Source: Synaphobranchus kaupii (lineage: Eukaryota > Chordata > Actinopteri > Anguilliformes > Synaphobranchidae). From it: 64,000 nucleotides of DNA. Below, piece by piece: positions 37,095 through 50,688 of the stretch. Within the stretch, counting starts at the first letter, position 1; the number at the start of each line of letters is the position of its first letter. Both the position numbers and the translations under genes were made by a program. Location of the stretch: the NCBI GenBank assembly GCA_029718625.1, contig CM056391.1, forward strand, positions 9,416,416 through 9,480,415. Reading direction: 5' to 3'. Under the pieces are notes generated by a model, which saw only the letters and a list, made by a program, of their open reading frames with translations, was not told where the DNA came from and did not search any database.

Positions 37095-37376
37095 GAAAAA
37101 GAGAAAACTAGGATGAAAATGCATTCAGTGTCAAGAACCATTGTTCAACCCACACACTCAAACGAAAAAAAAAGTTTAAGGATCGACCTTCAGATGCAAA
37201 CAGCGTTTAGATGCAAAAAGTAGTTTTATTGGCTACATTGAGTAAAATAGAAGGAGACACAAGTGACTTGTATCACATGATCTGAAGGTCGGTCCTTAAC
37301 TTGTTTTGTTTGAGTGTGTGGGTTGAACATTGGAGCTAGACATTGGATGCATTTTCATCCCAGTTCTCTCTTTTTC
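37095..37376. repeat. Inverted repeat, arms about 100 bp
   Basis: The arm 37095-37195 (GGAAAAAGAGAAAACTAGG and following) pairs with the inverse of 37280-37376 (ending CAGTTCTCTCTTTTTC). Shared words are GGATGAAAATGCAT, TTCAACCCACACACTCAAAC and CGACCTTCAGAT. The loop is about 84 nt. Identity is roughly 80-85 percent by eye. Probably a MITE or an inverted duplication. Confidence 0.85.
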
Positions 37377-38640
37377 AACATTAGTATTTCTGTTTCTGTA
37401 TCATTTCTGGTTTATCATAACTCCTGAGACTCCTTACCCTCACTCCTAAAAGTCTGCTAATTCACATGTGTCGACCCTGTTCTAAATTAAAATGGAGCCT
37501 AAATACACACTTTAAATGAATAGCTGCCATTTCAGCGATGTGATCTAGGGATGTGACTCACCATAAAACTTGGCTCTGAGGTAAAAACAATTCATGATAA
37601 CTATGTTGCCCTGCCACTCCAAACCACTTCTATTCCCGTCTGTTATTATTTCAAGTATTTTACTTGAAGCCTAATGCTAGATTCTAATGGATTTGATTTC
37701 AACAGCTTGCCGTAAATGCAGGAACAGGATAACGGGCAATCGCCACTGTGGATTTTGCATCTATGGTCAACCTTAATAGAATACCTAAGAGAAACTGAGT
37801 GACATCAACCCATCAGAATTGAAAATAACATTTCAAAGAGAACGCACAAATTTATTTATTTAACCTTTTGATGCACCGAGTGCTCTACAGTTTGGCATCC
37901 ACTGAACCGTTAAGTCGAATGTCAAATACCCCCTTCTCATTACTGAATATTGGACTTAGCTGGAGAACATTGCATTTGTGTGCCATGAGAACCATAGAGT
38001 GTTATGCGTTATGTAAGATGGACTCTTGTGAATATACATTGTACGAACAGGCAATAAGAAGTACACTATACAGACTCATTTAATGATGCTTATGGTCCCG
38101 GTCTCTAGCCAAAGGAAGTGATCATTGCACTCCGCAGGATGGCATCAGAATCAGAGGAGTGAGGTCAGCCGCGCACACAACACTGAATTGAAAAGCAACG
38201 GCACTGTAAACGCTTCATCAAAACACTGGATTTTTTAACAACCGCCTGAGGTAAATGCTTTGATCATCTGCCCTTGCCCCTTGATCACTTAATCAATGAG
38301 TTATTGACTCTTTATTGAGTGAGTGTTTGAGGTTTGACATCCTTTAATAAACCATATCACCTAAAAACAACTCGCTAGCAAATCAGCGCAAAACACGTAC
38401 AAATAAACTGGCCCCCATCCCACCTCCCGCACACTTATTTTTTTGACACACACCTTCACCACACAACATCACACACCCACAGACCTTTACAATAACCTGC
38501 AGGTAGTGTGGTAATCCCCAGGAGACCTAATAACCATACGCTGTACATACAGTACATTGCATACAATGAACAGTATCCACCTAAAAATACATAACACTGT
38601 TCACATCCTTATATACAGCTCCCCCCAAACCAAACCCCGT
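37377..38640. other. Non-coding stretch, nothing recognised
   Basis: No coding frame with recognisable motif. The last 200 bp may be 3' UTR of the minus-strand LINE that follows. Confidence 0.4.
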
Positions 38641-41420
38641 GGCTCTAATCACATACAAATAGACATTTCCCCATCCCTGAGCATGCAAATAGCCCCATTT
38701 GTACACCTGACACTCTGAACTACATCAAGTCGATTCATAATACCAACCATAATACTCATACTCAGCCCTAAGGCGCGCAGAGACAAACCCCTTAAACATT
38801 AACACTGGATCTACAGGCCTAGAACTCTGTACTTTATTATGTCTTGTGGACAACTTAGCCTTGCCAAATAGGAAATTAAGCAAGACACTTTTTGACTTTG
38901 CCCTTACTGAATACATTGGCCCCAGTATGTACTGACCCACAGAGAAAACCACTCCCATCTTCCCCCAAAGCACAAAGCAAATGTAGAAAGGACAGAAGAT
39001 ACACAATTACCGTCAGCAAAAACATGCACAACAGTTGATTACAAAATGGACGTCCCTCCCCCCACATTTGGACAGAAAAGTATTGGTCGCCAGGGCCCCC
39101 ATGCATCACCCTCCACTGAAGGTCCCCTAACCTCATGTAGAGAGGGAGTTTGTAAAGCACCCTTCATCCAAAGCCTGCCATAACCTGTCCCATCAGGTAA
39201 CTCATTGATGCGCTCTAAGATCCCGTAGGACCCTGATGTTCCTGACCATCGCTGCATGAAGGACATTCCCCCTCGCCTCCTCAAAACTCCCCAGGCTCGG
39301 AGCGGCAAAGGACAGCAGCTTCCCTTCCTCCTCCTACCAGGCCTCCATATCAGCTGACACTTTCAAGGAGGGAAACACCGGTGTCTCCTCCCCTTGTGGC
39401 TCATTAAAATAACCCAGCACTGGGCCCCGGCAATGAGCCCAGCATCTCACCCCCCAGTCTCTCCTGGAGTCTTAATGATGTCAGACCAGTCTCCTCAGAT
39501 AACTGAAGTGTCTTCCACTACCTTCTGGCTGTCTCAGGTGGCTTAGTGTAACAATTCCTGCCCTCACAAAGCGGCTCCGCATAATTTCAGAGCGGATGCA
39601 GCCCAGCTGTATCAGTGGGTTGTGAAAGACGGGCTCCTCCCACACCCATGCCCCTGGCTCTACACCTCCCTCTGCACATGCCTATTTATTATCTGGCTGG
39701 TCCCTCCCGAATAGACCGGAGCAGACGCCAGGCCTTCAGTACCAACAGCTGTCCTGGCTCATCATGAAAAGCTGGTAGCCCAGCCCCGAACCACCAGCTC
39801 TCCTTAACAGTGCCCGTGCTGGATCACCCCAGCAGACTGTATAGTACAGCAGTCTCTGAGCCTCCTGGAGTCTGAAAGCCACCACCCTGCTTTCTACGTC
39901 GACCAACCCCTGCCCACCATCCTGTACAGGAAGATAAAGTACTGCAGCCTTAAGCCAGTGGTGCCCTGACCAAAATAAATCCACAGGCTTCCTCAGAATA
40001 TCCTGCAGAAGGCCAACAGGTGGGTTGAATACAGCCAGTCTGTGCCACAAGAATGAAGCCACTAAGTTATTTATTATCAGAGTCGACCCCCTGTATGACC
40101 CTTGCGAGAGGAGCCACTTCCATTTTGCTAGCTTGGTAACAGTTGCTGGCACAGCCTACTCCCAGTTCTTGTTGACCCTGCCCTCTGAGCCAGGGACACA
40201 CCTAGGAGCTTCAGACTTGCTCGGCACTACAGTGGTCCACATGGCAATTGTGGTACTGCTGACTCCCTCCATGACCCAAATAACAATACCCCACTCTTGT
40301 CCCAATTGACCTTGGCTGAGGAGGCTCTTTCATGCTCCCACCCATCTCCCACTCTACCATGTCCTGCTCTTTTCTACGTAATAGGACAAGAACTGGCTCA
40401 AAAGCAATGGTGTACAACTGTCCTGACAGAGGACAGCCCTGACTAATGCCCTGCTGAATACTGGCCTATACTGGCCTGTCAGATACCCTAAGCAGACATG
40501 ATGCCCTGACATAGAGCACCCTCACCCCTGCAATAAAACTCTGCCCAACACCTAAGTCTTGTAATGTTTTAAAAAAGTAGCCATGGTTCACCCTATCAAA
40601 GGCCTTCTCCTGGTCTCGGTTTAGGAGGCCAAAATTCACATCTGAGAGTGCAACCATGCCCATCACGTCCCTTAATAAATTGTCCTGAATGTAGCGGCCT
40701 AGTACACAATATACTTGATCTCTGTGTATGATCGCCTCTAGGTGTCCTTTCAGCCTATTTGCAAGGCTCTTAGAGTATATCTTAAAATCCACGCAGAGCA
40801 ACACCACTGGACACCAGTTCATCAGATCACTCACACCATCTTTTTAAGCAACGGAGTGAGCACTGCTCTGTGACAGCTGAGTGACAGCTCACCTGCACCC
40901 AGGCACTTATGCAACACATCATATCAATCAAGTCCTAGTTTCCCCAGAATTTTTTATAAAAATCTATGGGCAAGCTATCGACCCCTGGAGTACGACTCAA
41001 GGACATATGAACAACAGCTTTGCTCAGTTCATGAAAAGTAATGGGGGAGTCCAGTTCAGACCTTTGAACACGAGAAAGTTTGGGCAAATTTCCCAATAAA
41101 ACATCAGTTCAAACAGGATCATGTACGTACATCAGCAGCATATAATTTATCATAAGAATTCACAGCCCACTCCCACATTTCACTCAGCACTGATGTGACC
41201 TGCCCATCAGCCAATGCAAACAGTGCATCTGTTTATCTTCCACAGGTCTTCTCTTCAGGCCAAAGAAAATGAGGTGCATCCATTTCATTTAGCATAGCAA
41301 ATCTGGCTCTTACAAGAGTCCCTTTTGCTTGTTCCTGGAGGGTCAAACCCACATTTCTCCTTAAGCCCTCTAATTTCTGCAGTTAACCACCAGTATTTCA
41401 TTCAATGAGCTGTTTCTCAG
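38640..41420 (-). mobile_element. Decayed Tx1-type LINE (minus strand)
   Basis: Minus-strand pieces run in the right order for a Tx1/L1-group ORF2, from about 41400 (linker between endonuclease and reverse transcriptase) to about 38725 (C-terminus). The 5' part with the endonuclease is missing, as expected of a truncated LINE copy. The copy is in many frames with stops. The 3' end is probably between 38400 and 38700, but no poly-A is visible. Confidence 0.8.
38725..41400 (-). pseudogene. Tx1-like LINE ORF2 (reverse transcriptase) relic
   Basis: A functional ORF2 copies the element's RNA into chromosomal DNA. Pieces, from the 5' end: NEMDAPHFLWPEEK (about 41290-41250); the RT opening block SRTPGVDSLPIDFYKKFW (about 41000-40950); NWCPVVLLCVDFKIYSKSLA and HRDQVYCVLGRYIQDNLLRD (40820-40680); LNRDQEKAFDRVNHGYF (about 40620); GCPLSGQLYTIAFEPVLVLL (about 40440-40380); NWDKSGVLLFG (about 40300); then NNLVASFLWHRLAVFNPP and LPVQDGGQGLVDVESRVVAF (40070-39880). 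The C-terminal block LLNFLFGKAKLSTRHNKVQ lies near 38870-38820, with SARLRAEYEYYGW at about 38780. The YADD-type catalytic box expected between the GCPLSG and NWDKSG blocks is not found, so the RT core appears deleted there. Stops and frameshifts separate the pieces. Confidence 0.8.
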
Positions 41421-42254
41421 CCTCTTTTATTCTCACTTTCAAAGATAGGAACATAGTTTTGAACCACACCCATTCCAGAAGGTTTTGTTTCTTTGAGATA
41501 GCAATGATAATGACCTATCTAGCCAACAATAAGAGATACCAGTGATGTAAAAAGAGCTACAATGCAAGGACTTGTATACGTTTTACAGACTGAATAAATC
41601 ATGGCTAAAAACACATTTTTCAAGATTCTCAGTAAGTGTGACCCGGTTGGCCCAATGTTCAATGTTACATATTGTTTTTAAATCATTGCTCAAACGTTAG
41701 GGTTGCTTGAGTTTGAAAAAGTTGCAACTGGAAGGAGAAAAACTTTATGTTTATCCTAATTTGTTTGAAATACCAAACGGAAAACGGTTGCACTCAGTCG
41801 ATATCAATACTTTAAAATGCAATACACTGTATGGCTCTTGCCTTTCCAACTGCGGTGACCCAAGGCTCTCTTTGTGTCCGTAAACAGATCGAATACGTAT
41901 CTGTTTGATCTTGACATTCCTCAATGTCTATTGAATTTTTATACACCCACAACACAGCACAATGGATCACGTAAAAAACCTATGATGCCCTGGCCTTTTG
42001 ATCTTGAAGATAGGATGTGCACTCAGAAGAGACTGTGGCTATTAAAATCCCTCTATAGTGCTGGGTCACACACAGCGCAAATGAGAGGCCGTCGCAACAT
42101 GAAAAGCACAGCCAGACCCTCGACCCCCATCATTAAATTTGCGTTGTGCTTTGAGGGCCTAGGAAGCGAGTTAGAGCATGCACCTGAACGGAGCTAAAAG
42201 ACGCTACATTTCTGCAACAGCCCTCGAAACACCCACATGGTCCTCTCTCGTGTT
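41421..42254. other. Non-coding stretch, nothing firmly recognised
   Basis: The segment 41870-42180 is compact and not repetitive, with a weak open frame that has no recognisable motif. I leave it uncalled. Confidence 0.4.
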
Positions 42255-42680
42255 CAAAAGGTATGCGCTTCTGGGCAGCTCACTCGGTAAAAGCACCACG
42301 GCACATGAGAGAGGACGATGGTCTTGGATCGAATCCGACCCGTGCCAGTACTGACTGGGGCCGGCCGCCCCACAGGGGCGATGCACAATTGGCTTCACAT
42401 TGTCCAAGTGATATATGGGAGGGATTTACTTGGCGGGGGTAGCAGCGACCCCTGTTGGCTGTCACCCACGGCTTGCTCTCTGCACACACGTATGATTGGA
42501 TGTCCTCCACCCTGCTCTGTGCCTGGCTGCAATGTGGAAAAAAAGCAGCTGGCTGTCACTGTGTGTTTTGGAGGAGAACTGCGAGTTGTCTTCACTCTCC
42601 CGAGCCAGCAGCAGGGGTCGTAATTGGACATTCCAAATTCAATAGGAAAATTTGTCAGGAGAAACAACCCTTAAAGTGAC
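42255..42680 (+). repeat. tRNA-headed SINE-like repeat (family E)
   Basis: The head has a B-box-like word GGATCGAATCC (about 42334-42344). The body has GCGATGCACAATTGGC, GTGTGTTTTGGAGGAG, CACTCTCCCGAGCCAGCAG and GTAATTGGACATTCCAAATT. I recognise it as a dispersed fish repeat with a tRNA-like start, probably a SINE. Family not named. Frames inside it are not genes. Confidence 0.7.
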
Positions 42681-42784
42681 CCATCCATATCTACTGCATA
42701 TCCAAACGGTGAATTTTTTATAACCCTTTTTACTCATCTTTACCAGGGGTGCCAATAATAGTGGAGGGCACTGATTATGTATAT

Positions 42785-42787
<3 letters not shown>

Positions 42788-42839
<52 letters not shown>
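42788..42839. repeat. Microsatellite (AT)n
   Basis: About 25 AT units. Confidence 0.95.
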
Positions 42840-42840
<1 letters not shown>

Positions 42841-44924
42841 TTCTGTATGGGGTCTGAATAAACTGTCAGTGCATTCAGATAATGAAAGCATCTCTCTTCC
42901 CTTCACTACCATCTCACTATAGGTATATCAGGCCAAACCAGCTATTTTCATGAGACCTTAAAAGCGGTTTTCTGCAGAAAGATTTATTCAGCCATTTGTC
43001 ACAGGCGAGCTGGGCTGTCATTAACTTTTACCACTGTCCGAAGCTTCACAGTGAATGACATCAACTGTTGTCATGGCAAGGGCCCTCCGCATAGTAACAA
43101 GGATCTCTCCGTTCCCTGGAGGTTTATATCAAAGAGCAGTGAAAAAGAGTAGGCTTACAGCAAACAGAACTGGTTAAGTTAATGTGGTATATAGTCCTTA
43201 AAATGCCCATACTCTGCTCCCACGGTCCTGAGGTACAGCTTCCTATTTTCTTTTAAACGTGCATTTCCTGATACATAATTAAACAGTTAAACAAATCGAT
43301 ACATAAATGAGCTGATTGTGCATCTCTACTGCGCACTTATTGTTATTAGAGTGGCACAGGGCACTGAATGTTTTCACAGTGCAAAATACGCAGAACAACT
43401 ACCGTGGGACTTGGGGCTACAGTGATTTATTCATGAATGTCAGTGTCCGTTGATGTCTTGAACAAGAGTTTTGAATTCTTTACGCAGAGAGCCATCCAGT
43501 TGTGCAGTTTTATAAGTGATAAATACGGCTATTTAAATTCTATAAGCAAATAGTTTGATGTCGTTCTGATTACCTGATGGATATATACTGATATATCTTC
43601 ATTCCACAATTATGCAATGGACAAGAGGCAAGATAAGTGGTAATGGGATCTAGGAAACACAGGAAGTACTAAACTTGCAAGATTTTTGTCTGCCATTTCT
43701 TACACTGGTAGTAATAAATGTGTGCCTTACGATGTATTTTTCCTGAAGAGTCAAAGGTAACTGATGAGGATTGGGAGGGGGGGGGGGGGCTCAACCATTA
43801 ATTGGGTGACCTACTTTTTATTATATGTTTAAATGAGCTCAATTACACCACAACAGAAGGTGCTTGGGCCAGCACCGCACTGAGCACTCTGCGCTACACA
43901 AGTTGTAAAGCCCGAGGAGACGGTTTAATTTTAACCACAGAGTGTGCTTCGTCGAAGTGCTCGAGACGTTCTGATATTTTTAGGTCAGCTCCGCAGAGAC
44001 AGCTGCCATATGCCCTCCCTCTCGCAATCTCAGATCCAGATGCACGCTGCCGGTCTTCAAACCAGAACATTTAAAAAAAAAAATTCCTCCCGGAATCTCA
44101 AAATGAAATATTGTAGCTGTGCGTATTGGGATATCACATCATTTGATAACCAATATGTATTAATTTCCAGGGCTTTCAATATCATGTTGATTTTCATGGG
44201 GCTGGTCATTGCCCCTGAGCCGCACACATATTTGTGGCACCACAGTGACTTCTGTCCGGTGCTACGAGGGCCAGAGGTCTGTTTGGTTGCTTTATGCAGC
44301 CATCTGTACTGAAGCAGGTCTGTACTGAAGCAGGGTACAGCTGTACAGCTGGCCTGCTGAGAATTCCACATTCCACTTACGTGTGTCATAACCAAAAGGT
44401 CACTCTCACAGCATCTTCGCTGTTCGCTGAGACAAAATGACACAAATTCCTGGGGTCCTGTGTCTTAGGCTTAATAGGAGTACGAAGTGTAAATGTTCTT
44501 ATGATTCTGAAAGGCGCGCTAAGAGGAGGCAGTGACACGGCTTCTAAATTTTGTCTGGAGATGCTGTCTGCGGGAGACAAAGCATATGTAAAGTAATAAA
44601 CCCATAATGCAGCACTGTTTCCTGAAACGGCTGCAATTGTAAGAGTTTGAAATATTAAAATGACAGAAATTCAAAAATATGTATTCAAATCAGTTTTCAA
44701 AATTACATTTTTAGTCCAATGAAGGTAATTGTGGCTGCGATGCATTATGTAAATTTTTTTTGACAACCTCTAATATCAATTCTTCAAAATCTACAATAAA
44801 GATGGAACACAGGGTGAATATAGTAGTAGTTGGTGCCAATATGCTTTAATTTCATCTCATAATAACCAGATTAATGTTTTAATACTACTTATCGGCAGAC
44901 AATGGGTTGTTATCTGCACCACAA
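42840..44924. other. Unique non-coding stretch
   Basis: No gene. The part 43850-44290 is GC-balanced and dense in motif-like words, possibly regulatory. A G run (about 11 bases) is at 43779. Confidence 0.35.
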
Positions 44925-44950
44925 CCCCCCCCCCCCCCCCCCCCCCCCCC
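44925..44950. repeat. Poly-C tract, 26 bases
   Basis: Uninterrupted run of 26 C. Confidence 0.95.
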
Positions 44951-45059
44951 TACTCCATACCACCTCCCCATACCAGCCAGATGCTGCTGATTCTAGCCAT
45001 TGGATTTCTACTCAGACTCAGCGGTATTGGCAAATATGACTGTAACACGTCAATGACAA

Positions 45060-45475
45060 TGTCACATGATCAATAAACCAGGAAACAGGAAGCGCTTTAC
45101 AACGTGTGGGCTGTCACAGGTGGCCTTAAAAACCCCCGCAAGGGCCGTGAGAGAGAATAATGAAAGGAGTCCATCGCTACAATCTCTGCAGCGGCGTCAA
45201 CGTCTCCTCGAGCCTCCGCGCGACTCTGTCTCCTTTATTGGCAAGGACACCTCTGAAATTCCTCCTCGGTAATTGCCAGGAGTCTAAACCCTTTAATGGA
45301 GTCCTTGAAGGAGAAAAAAAAAAAAAAAGAGTAAGAATGAAGGGTTTGTTACAGAAGTGTCGAGCCAATGACAGCCAAATTGGCAACAGGCAGGAGGAGA
45401 TTGGAACTTCTCTAGGGCCCAGAATGTCACTGGAGGAGATTGACGAAAGTAATTAGGTGCCTAATAAGAAAATGC
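45060..45475. other. Compact non-repetitive stretch, candidate conserved element
   Basis: CpG-containing unique DNA from 45085 to 45300, then a poly-A run (about 45310-45328), then a second compact piece with TAATTAGGTGCCTAATAAG near 45450, a palindrome-like pair of homeodomain sites. No coding frame has a recognisable product. Conservation is not testable here. Confidence 0.3.
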
Positions 45476-45789
45476 ATTTCTCAAACAAACTCAGGTGTCA
45501 GGATGTGTGATTATTTTTTTTATTTTTTTTTTTACTTTTTGGATAAGTTTTTGGATTCAACTGGGCTAAGGCTACAGTTATTTTAAAAAGGTGAAACAAA
45601 TGCTGTACAAAAGACAAAAGAGTTCTGTAACTCGCAAAGAAAGTTACCTAAAGTATGTCGATAATAAATTGGATATCTAAGAAATGTAAAAACTTGGCTT
45701 ACTGTGATCCAGATCAATAGTTATTTTTATTTTTTTTTGTCTGGTGTATTATTGGATCACCAGCAGTGGCTAAGTCATCAGCAGTGTTA

Positions 45790-45980
45790 GAAAACACCCC
45801 CATCAGTGCAGTGTATACCACTGTCGCCTCATGGCAAGGAGGTCCTGGGTTCCAATCACAGCCAGGGGGCCTCCCTGTGTGGAGCGTGCATGTTCTCCCC
45901 GTGCTCGTGTGGGTTTCCTCTGGGTACACCAGTTTCCTCCCACAGTCCAAAAGACTGTGGTAGCAGTGTAGCCAGCTTAT
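45790..45980 (+). repeat. tRNA-headed dispersed repeat (family B, copy 2, shortened)
   Basis: Same order of words as 27640-28015: GGTCCTGGGTTCCAATCAC, TGTGTGGAGCGTGCATGTT, CTCCCCGTG, TTTCCTCCCACAGTCC. The copy breaks off after CCAAAAGACTGTGG and lacks the rest of the body. Confidence 0.8.
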
Positions 45981-46124
45981 GGTTAAGGAACTACTCACAT
46001 GACCATGAGGTTGTGGTTTAGATTTCCAGAGGTAATGCTGTACTTTTGAACTTCCATCTTCCAAAAAAAATTAATTAAAGTAATAAAAAATTCTAAATTC
46101 CGCAGAAGTAAAATGTGCAGTATA

Positions 46125-46315
46125 ACTTAATTGTTTGGGAAATGGGCTTGCAACTTCAAGGCAGTTTTGATTTCCAGGTGGGGCACTGCAATTGTACCCT
46201 TAAGCAAGTAGTTTAACCATTCTGTAAATATCCTGCTATATAAATGGATGGCACACAAAGAATGTAACCTGTACAAGTTGCATCAATATATGCATCGAGG
46301 AAATGCCTTAAATGT
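46125..46315 (+). repeat. Old tRNA-derived SINE with L2-type tail (plus strand)
   Basis: Divergent plus-strand relative of the 48388-48610 SINE: GGGCTTGCAACTTCAAGG, then a damaged B box (TTGATTTCCAGG), then GCACTGCAATTGTACCCT, then CTATATAAATGGATGG. The L2-like hairpin is not preserved. Confidence 0.5.
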
Positions 46316-47791
<1,476 letters not shown>

Positions 47792-48149
47792 TGGGCTGTG
47801 GGACTCACAGATAGGAGATTTTCCTTGGAATGCAGACTACAGAGACAAGCCTGCTCCTTTCTTTCTTTAGCACTGCATGTGTCAGAAGCCAAGGTTTCAG
47901 TGGTGATGCAATCTAATGGCCTCTTCTGAGCTACTAAGAGGCAAACCCATGCCCATTAGCTACAAGCTGGAGACTCTATGAACAGAAGTGTCTCGCGTCT
48001 CGTCTGTGTGCAAAGACACGTGGACATCTTGCAGCGGTTTGCTTGGCGTAAATTAGACCTGCCTTGCTCACAACTACTGCATGGTTGCATCAACGCGTTT
48101 AGTTTTCGAGAGCTGCAGGCGCATATACAGTGTTAGCCCCACTCAAAAT

Positions 48150-48690
48150 AGTACTGCAGGACCAAGGACAGCATCAGCCCCACTCACAAGACTATCACAC
48201 GACCAAGGACAACATCCATACTACTCGCAATAGTTCTACAGGACAAAATATTTTTACAAAGTACTGCAGGAGCAAGGGCAGCATCTATCCCAGTCAAAAG
48301 AATACTGCAGGACCAATGACAGCATCTATCCCAGTCAAAAGAATACTGCAGGACCAAGGACAGCATCTATCCCAGTCAAAAGAGTACATTACATTACAGG
48401 CATTTAGCAGACACTCTTATCCAGAGCGACTTACACAACTTCTTTCTTTTTTTTAACATATTCTCCATTTATACAGCTGGATATATACTGAAGCAATTCA
48501 GGTTAAGTACATTGCTCAGGGGTACAATGGCAGTGTTCTACCTGGGAATTGAACCTGCAACCTTCCGGTTACAAGGCCACTTCCTTAACCATTATACTAC
48601 ACTGCCGCCCAGAGTACTGCAGGACCAAGGACAGCATCTATCCCAGTCAAAAGAGGACTGCAGGACCAAGGACAGCAACAACCCCACTAT
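48150..48690. repeat. Minisatellite, 41-bp unit, split by a SINE
   Basis: The unit reads TACTGCAGGACCAAGGACAG, then CATCTATCCCAGTCAAAAGA. Clean copies start at 48262, 48303 and 48344, a period of 41 bp. Degenerate copies precede (48150-48260) and clean ones resume at 48613. 41 is not a multiple of three, so the open frame crossing it is not a protein repeat. A SINE at 48388-48610 sits inside the array. Confidence 0.92.
48388..48610 (-). repeat. tRNA-derived SINE with L2-type tail, inserted with target duplication
   Basis: On the minus strand the head starts GGGCGGCAGTGTAGTATAAT. It has an A-box-like TAGTATAATGG and the B-box word GGTTCAATTCC, and ends GTCGCTCTGGATAAGAGTGT, CTGCTAAATGCC, TGTAATGTAAT. 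The tail matches the L2 LINE hairpin and AATGT repeats at 16850-16897. AGAGTAC flanks both sides (48381-48387 and 48611-48617) as a 7-bp target duplication. This is the best-preserved SINE of its kind here. Confidence 0.92.
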
Positions 48691-48846
48691 TCGACAGGAG
48701 GCAGCCATAACTTGTTACTATGACAGCTGCTATGCATTATCTTAACAGTGGGCTTATATAAAGGCTCAGCCCTTTGGGTTGGCAGAGGACTGCCCATGAG
48801 TTTTTATTTTTATTTTCTTGGACTGGGTGCTACTTTATTTTGGGCC

Positions 48847-48910
48847 TTAAAGCAAAATTGAACTTTGGTAGAACTTTGGGTTGTGTAGTTACCTGGCCAT
48901 GATATGAGTC
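48847..48910. mobile_element. Fragment of TTAA MITE family C
   Basis: TTAAAGCAAAATTGAACTTT, then GTAGTTACCTGGCCATGATATGA-like sequence. It matches the outer 60 bp of the element at 28669-29425. Only one end is present. Confidence 0.7.
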
Positions 48911-50473
48911 CAAAAAAAAAAAAAGTATGAATTTATCTACGTGTTATTTTGTTATAACTAAGGTTTAATTTATGAGCATTTCTAAATAAATATTAAAATA
49001 TGCATTTAAAATATATATATTTTTTAAATGCCATCAATATATCACCATTGCAGGATAATTTACCTCTATTAAGGCAGACCTTACTCTTCACCGATTATAA
49101 GCAATCCCAGTGCTTGCAATATAAATTATCTTAAAATTGATTTAATCTGTTTTTTTGACTGGGTTCATGCATTCTTGCCAGCTAATTGCAATATCCACCT
49201 TTCTGTTAGTTACCAGAGACGGGAAGCAAATGGGACTGTCTCTCCGAGTTTGATGTGGTAAATAAAAACAGGTGTTGTTGCTTCTCAGGTTGATTATAAT
49301 GACATAGCTAAGCAGGATTCTGTCAACATCATCCATGGTGGATGTTTTGCATGTGAAAATATCAGGGTAACAGTAAATCCCCAGCTAGTTATGAAAGAAT
49401 AACAAAAATGACAAACATGGTACACACCTTCAGGCCACACCTGTCAAGCCTGTCATGCGTCTGACATCTTCCGAGAATCCTCCTCTTCCTCGTTTTGTGA
49501 AAAATGCTGTCATAACGAAGTGTGCGTGTGTGTTTGTGTATGAGTGTGTGTGTGTGTGTGTGTGTGTTTTTCCGTGTGTGGAAGGGGGTCTCTACCATGT
49601 ACTTATGTTATAACACAAGGCAGGAAGTTTAAATGTCTTGGTTGAATTATTCATATAAAAATACTGTTTTGTGTACCTGTTTAAAAACAGTTACCCCTGG
49701 TGAAGTTCTGAGAAAACCCACATAAGCTCCCACATAACATCAAAGGAGTCTACCTGCCTTGCCATTTTGTTCAGTTGCAGGCTATTTAAAAAGCACTGAG
49801 TATTGCAAAGAGTACCAACAGAAACCCAATTATTTCACAATAGTAAAGGTTACGGTGGCTGGATTGTTATGGAGAGGCCTTCTCACATGTATAATTAATG
49901 CAATGCTTTCTTTGTTGAAGAGGCTGGAAAGACGTTGCCCTCAGTGAGTGAACTCCACCTCGCAAAAATGAGCGGGTTCAAGGACTAAAAGTGTGGGACA
50001 AAAGCTGAGCATGCTCATGGTTCAATTGAAATAGTCAGCTGAGATTCTGAAAATTATACCTTGGGTACTCATGTGCCTCACAAGCCTAGCCAAACTGTCG
50101 CACGTTGATTTGTGCACACAATTTTGGTTTAAACAATATAAGTCGTCACATGACTTAATCACATTCATCATGCATTGCAGTTAAAAGATGAAATAAATAG
50201 CGATGGAAAAGGCAGAAAGGCGGCCGTCGGTAGCGATTGCTGCTTTTTGCTTTAGGTCCTATTGTTGCCACAGATGCCATCGTGCCATCTGCTGTTTTCA
50301 GAGCACATATGCCGAGTCAAAGTTTCAGCGGCCATTGTAATGCATTACCATGGTCCTGGGTGTGTTTGAGTGTTTATTTACTCTCTGTTTATTCAGGTTT
50401 CATCTCCTGAGTGCCTGGCTTCATTAAAGGAGCCTCATCCCAACCTGAATCAGGGTGGGTAAAGTTTTACAGT
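48911..50473. other. Unique non-coding stretch with small repeats
   Basis: A (TG)n run lies at 49541-49567. The segments 49140-49345 and 50200-50460 are compact and non-repetitive. No gene recognised. Confidence 0.4.
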
Positions 50474-50507
50474 ACTACAACAACAACAACAACAATAACA
50501 ATAATAT
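50474..50507. repeat. Short (ACA)n run
   Basis: About nine ACA-type units with interruptions, just before the MITE cluster. Confidence 0.8.
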
Positions 50508-50520
50508 ATACGAGGATGAG

Positions 50521-50688
50521 CAGGGGGGTTTACTACGAAGCAGGATTACTGAGTTAGCTGGATAACTGCACTGAGTAAAACCTGGAACCCTCCCAAATCT
50601 GGAACATGGACTGAAGTAAAAAGAGCTGTTCCGGATTTTACTCAGTCCAGCTAACTAAGTTACCCTGCTTCGTAGTACACCCCTCTGG
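50521..50688. mobile_element. Palindromic MITE (family F, copy 1)
   Basis: The left end contains ACTACGAAGCAGGATTACTG, then AGTTAGCTGGATAACTGCAC. The right end is its mirror, finishing CCCTGCTTCGTAGTACACCC. The centre has GGAACATGGACTGAAGTAAA. About 168 bp. Copies 2 and 3 lie 0.6-0.9 kb downstream. Confidence 0.9.

Noticed and set aside
48130..48456. Open frame with a repeated peptide LQDQGQHL
   Set aside because: It is the 41-bp minisatellite read in shifting frames; 41 is not a multiple of three, so units are not a repeated protein domain.
48388..48610. tRNA gene (tRNA-like A and B boxes on the minus strand)
   Set aside because: The sequence lacks a proper tRNA fold and acceptor stem and is fused to an L2-type tail, so it is a SINE head, not a tRNA gene. 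The same holds for 27.7, 36.8, 42.3, 45.8 and 55.4 kb.
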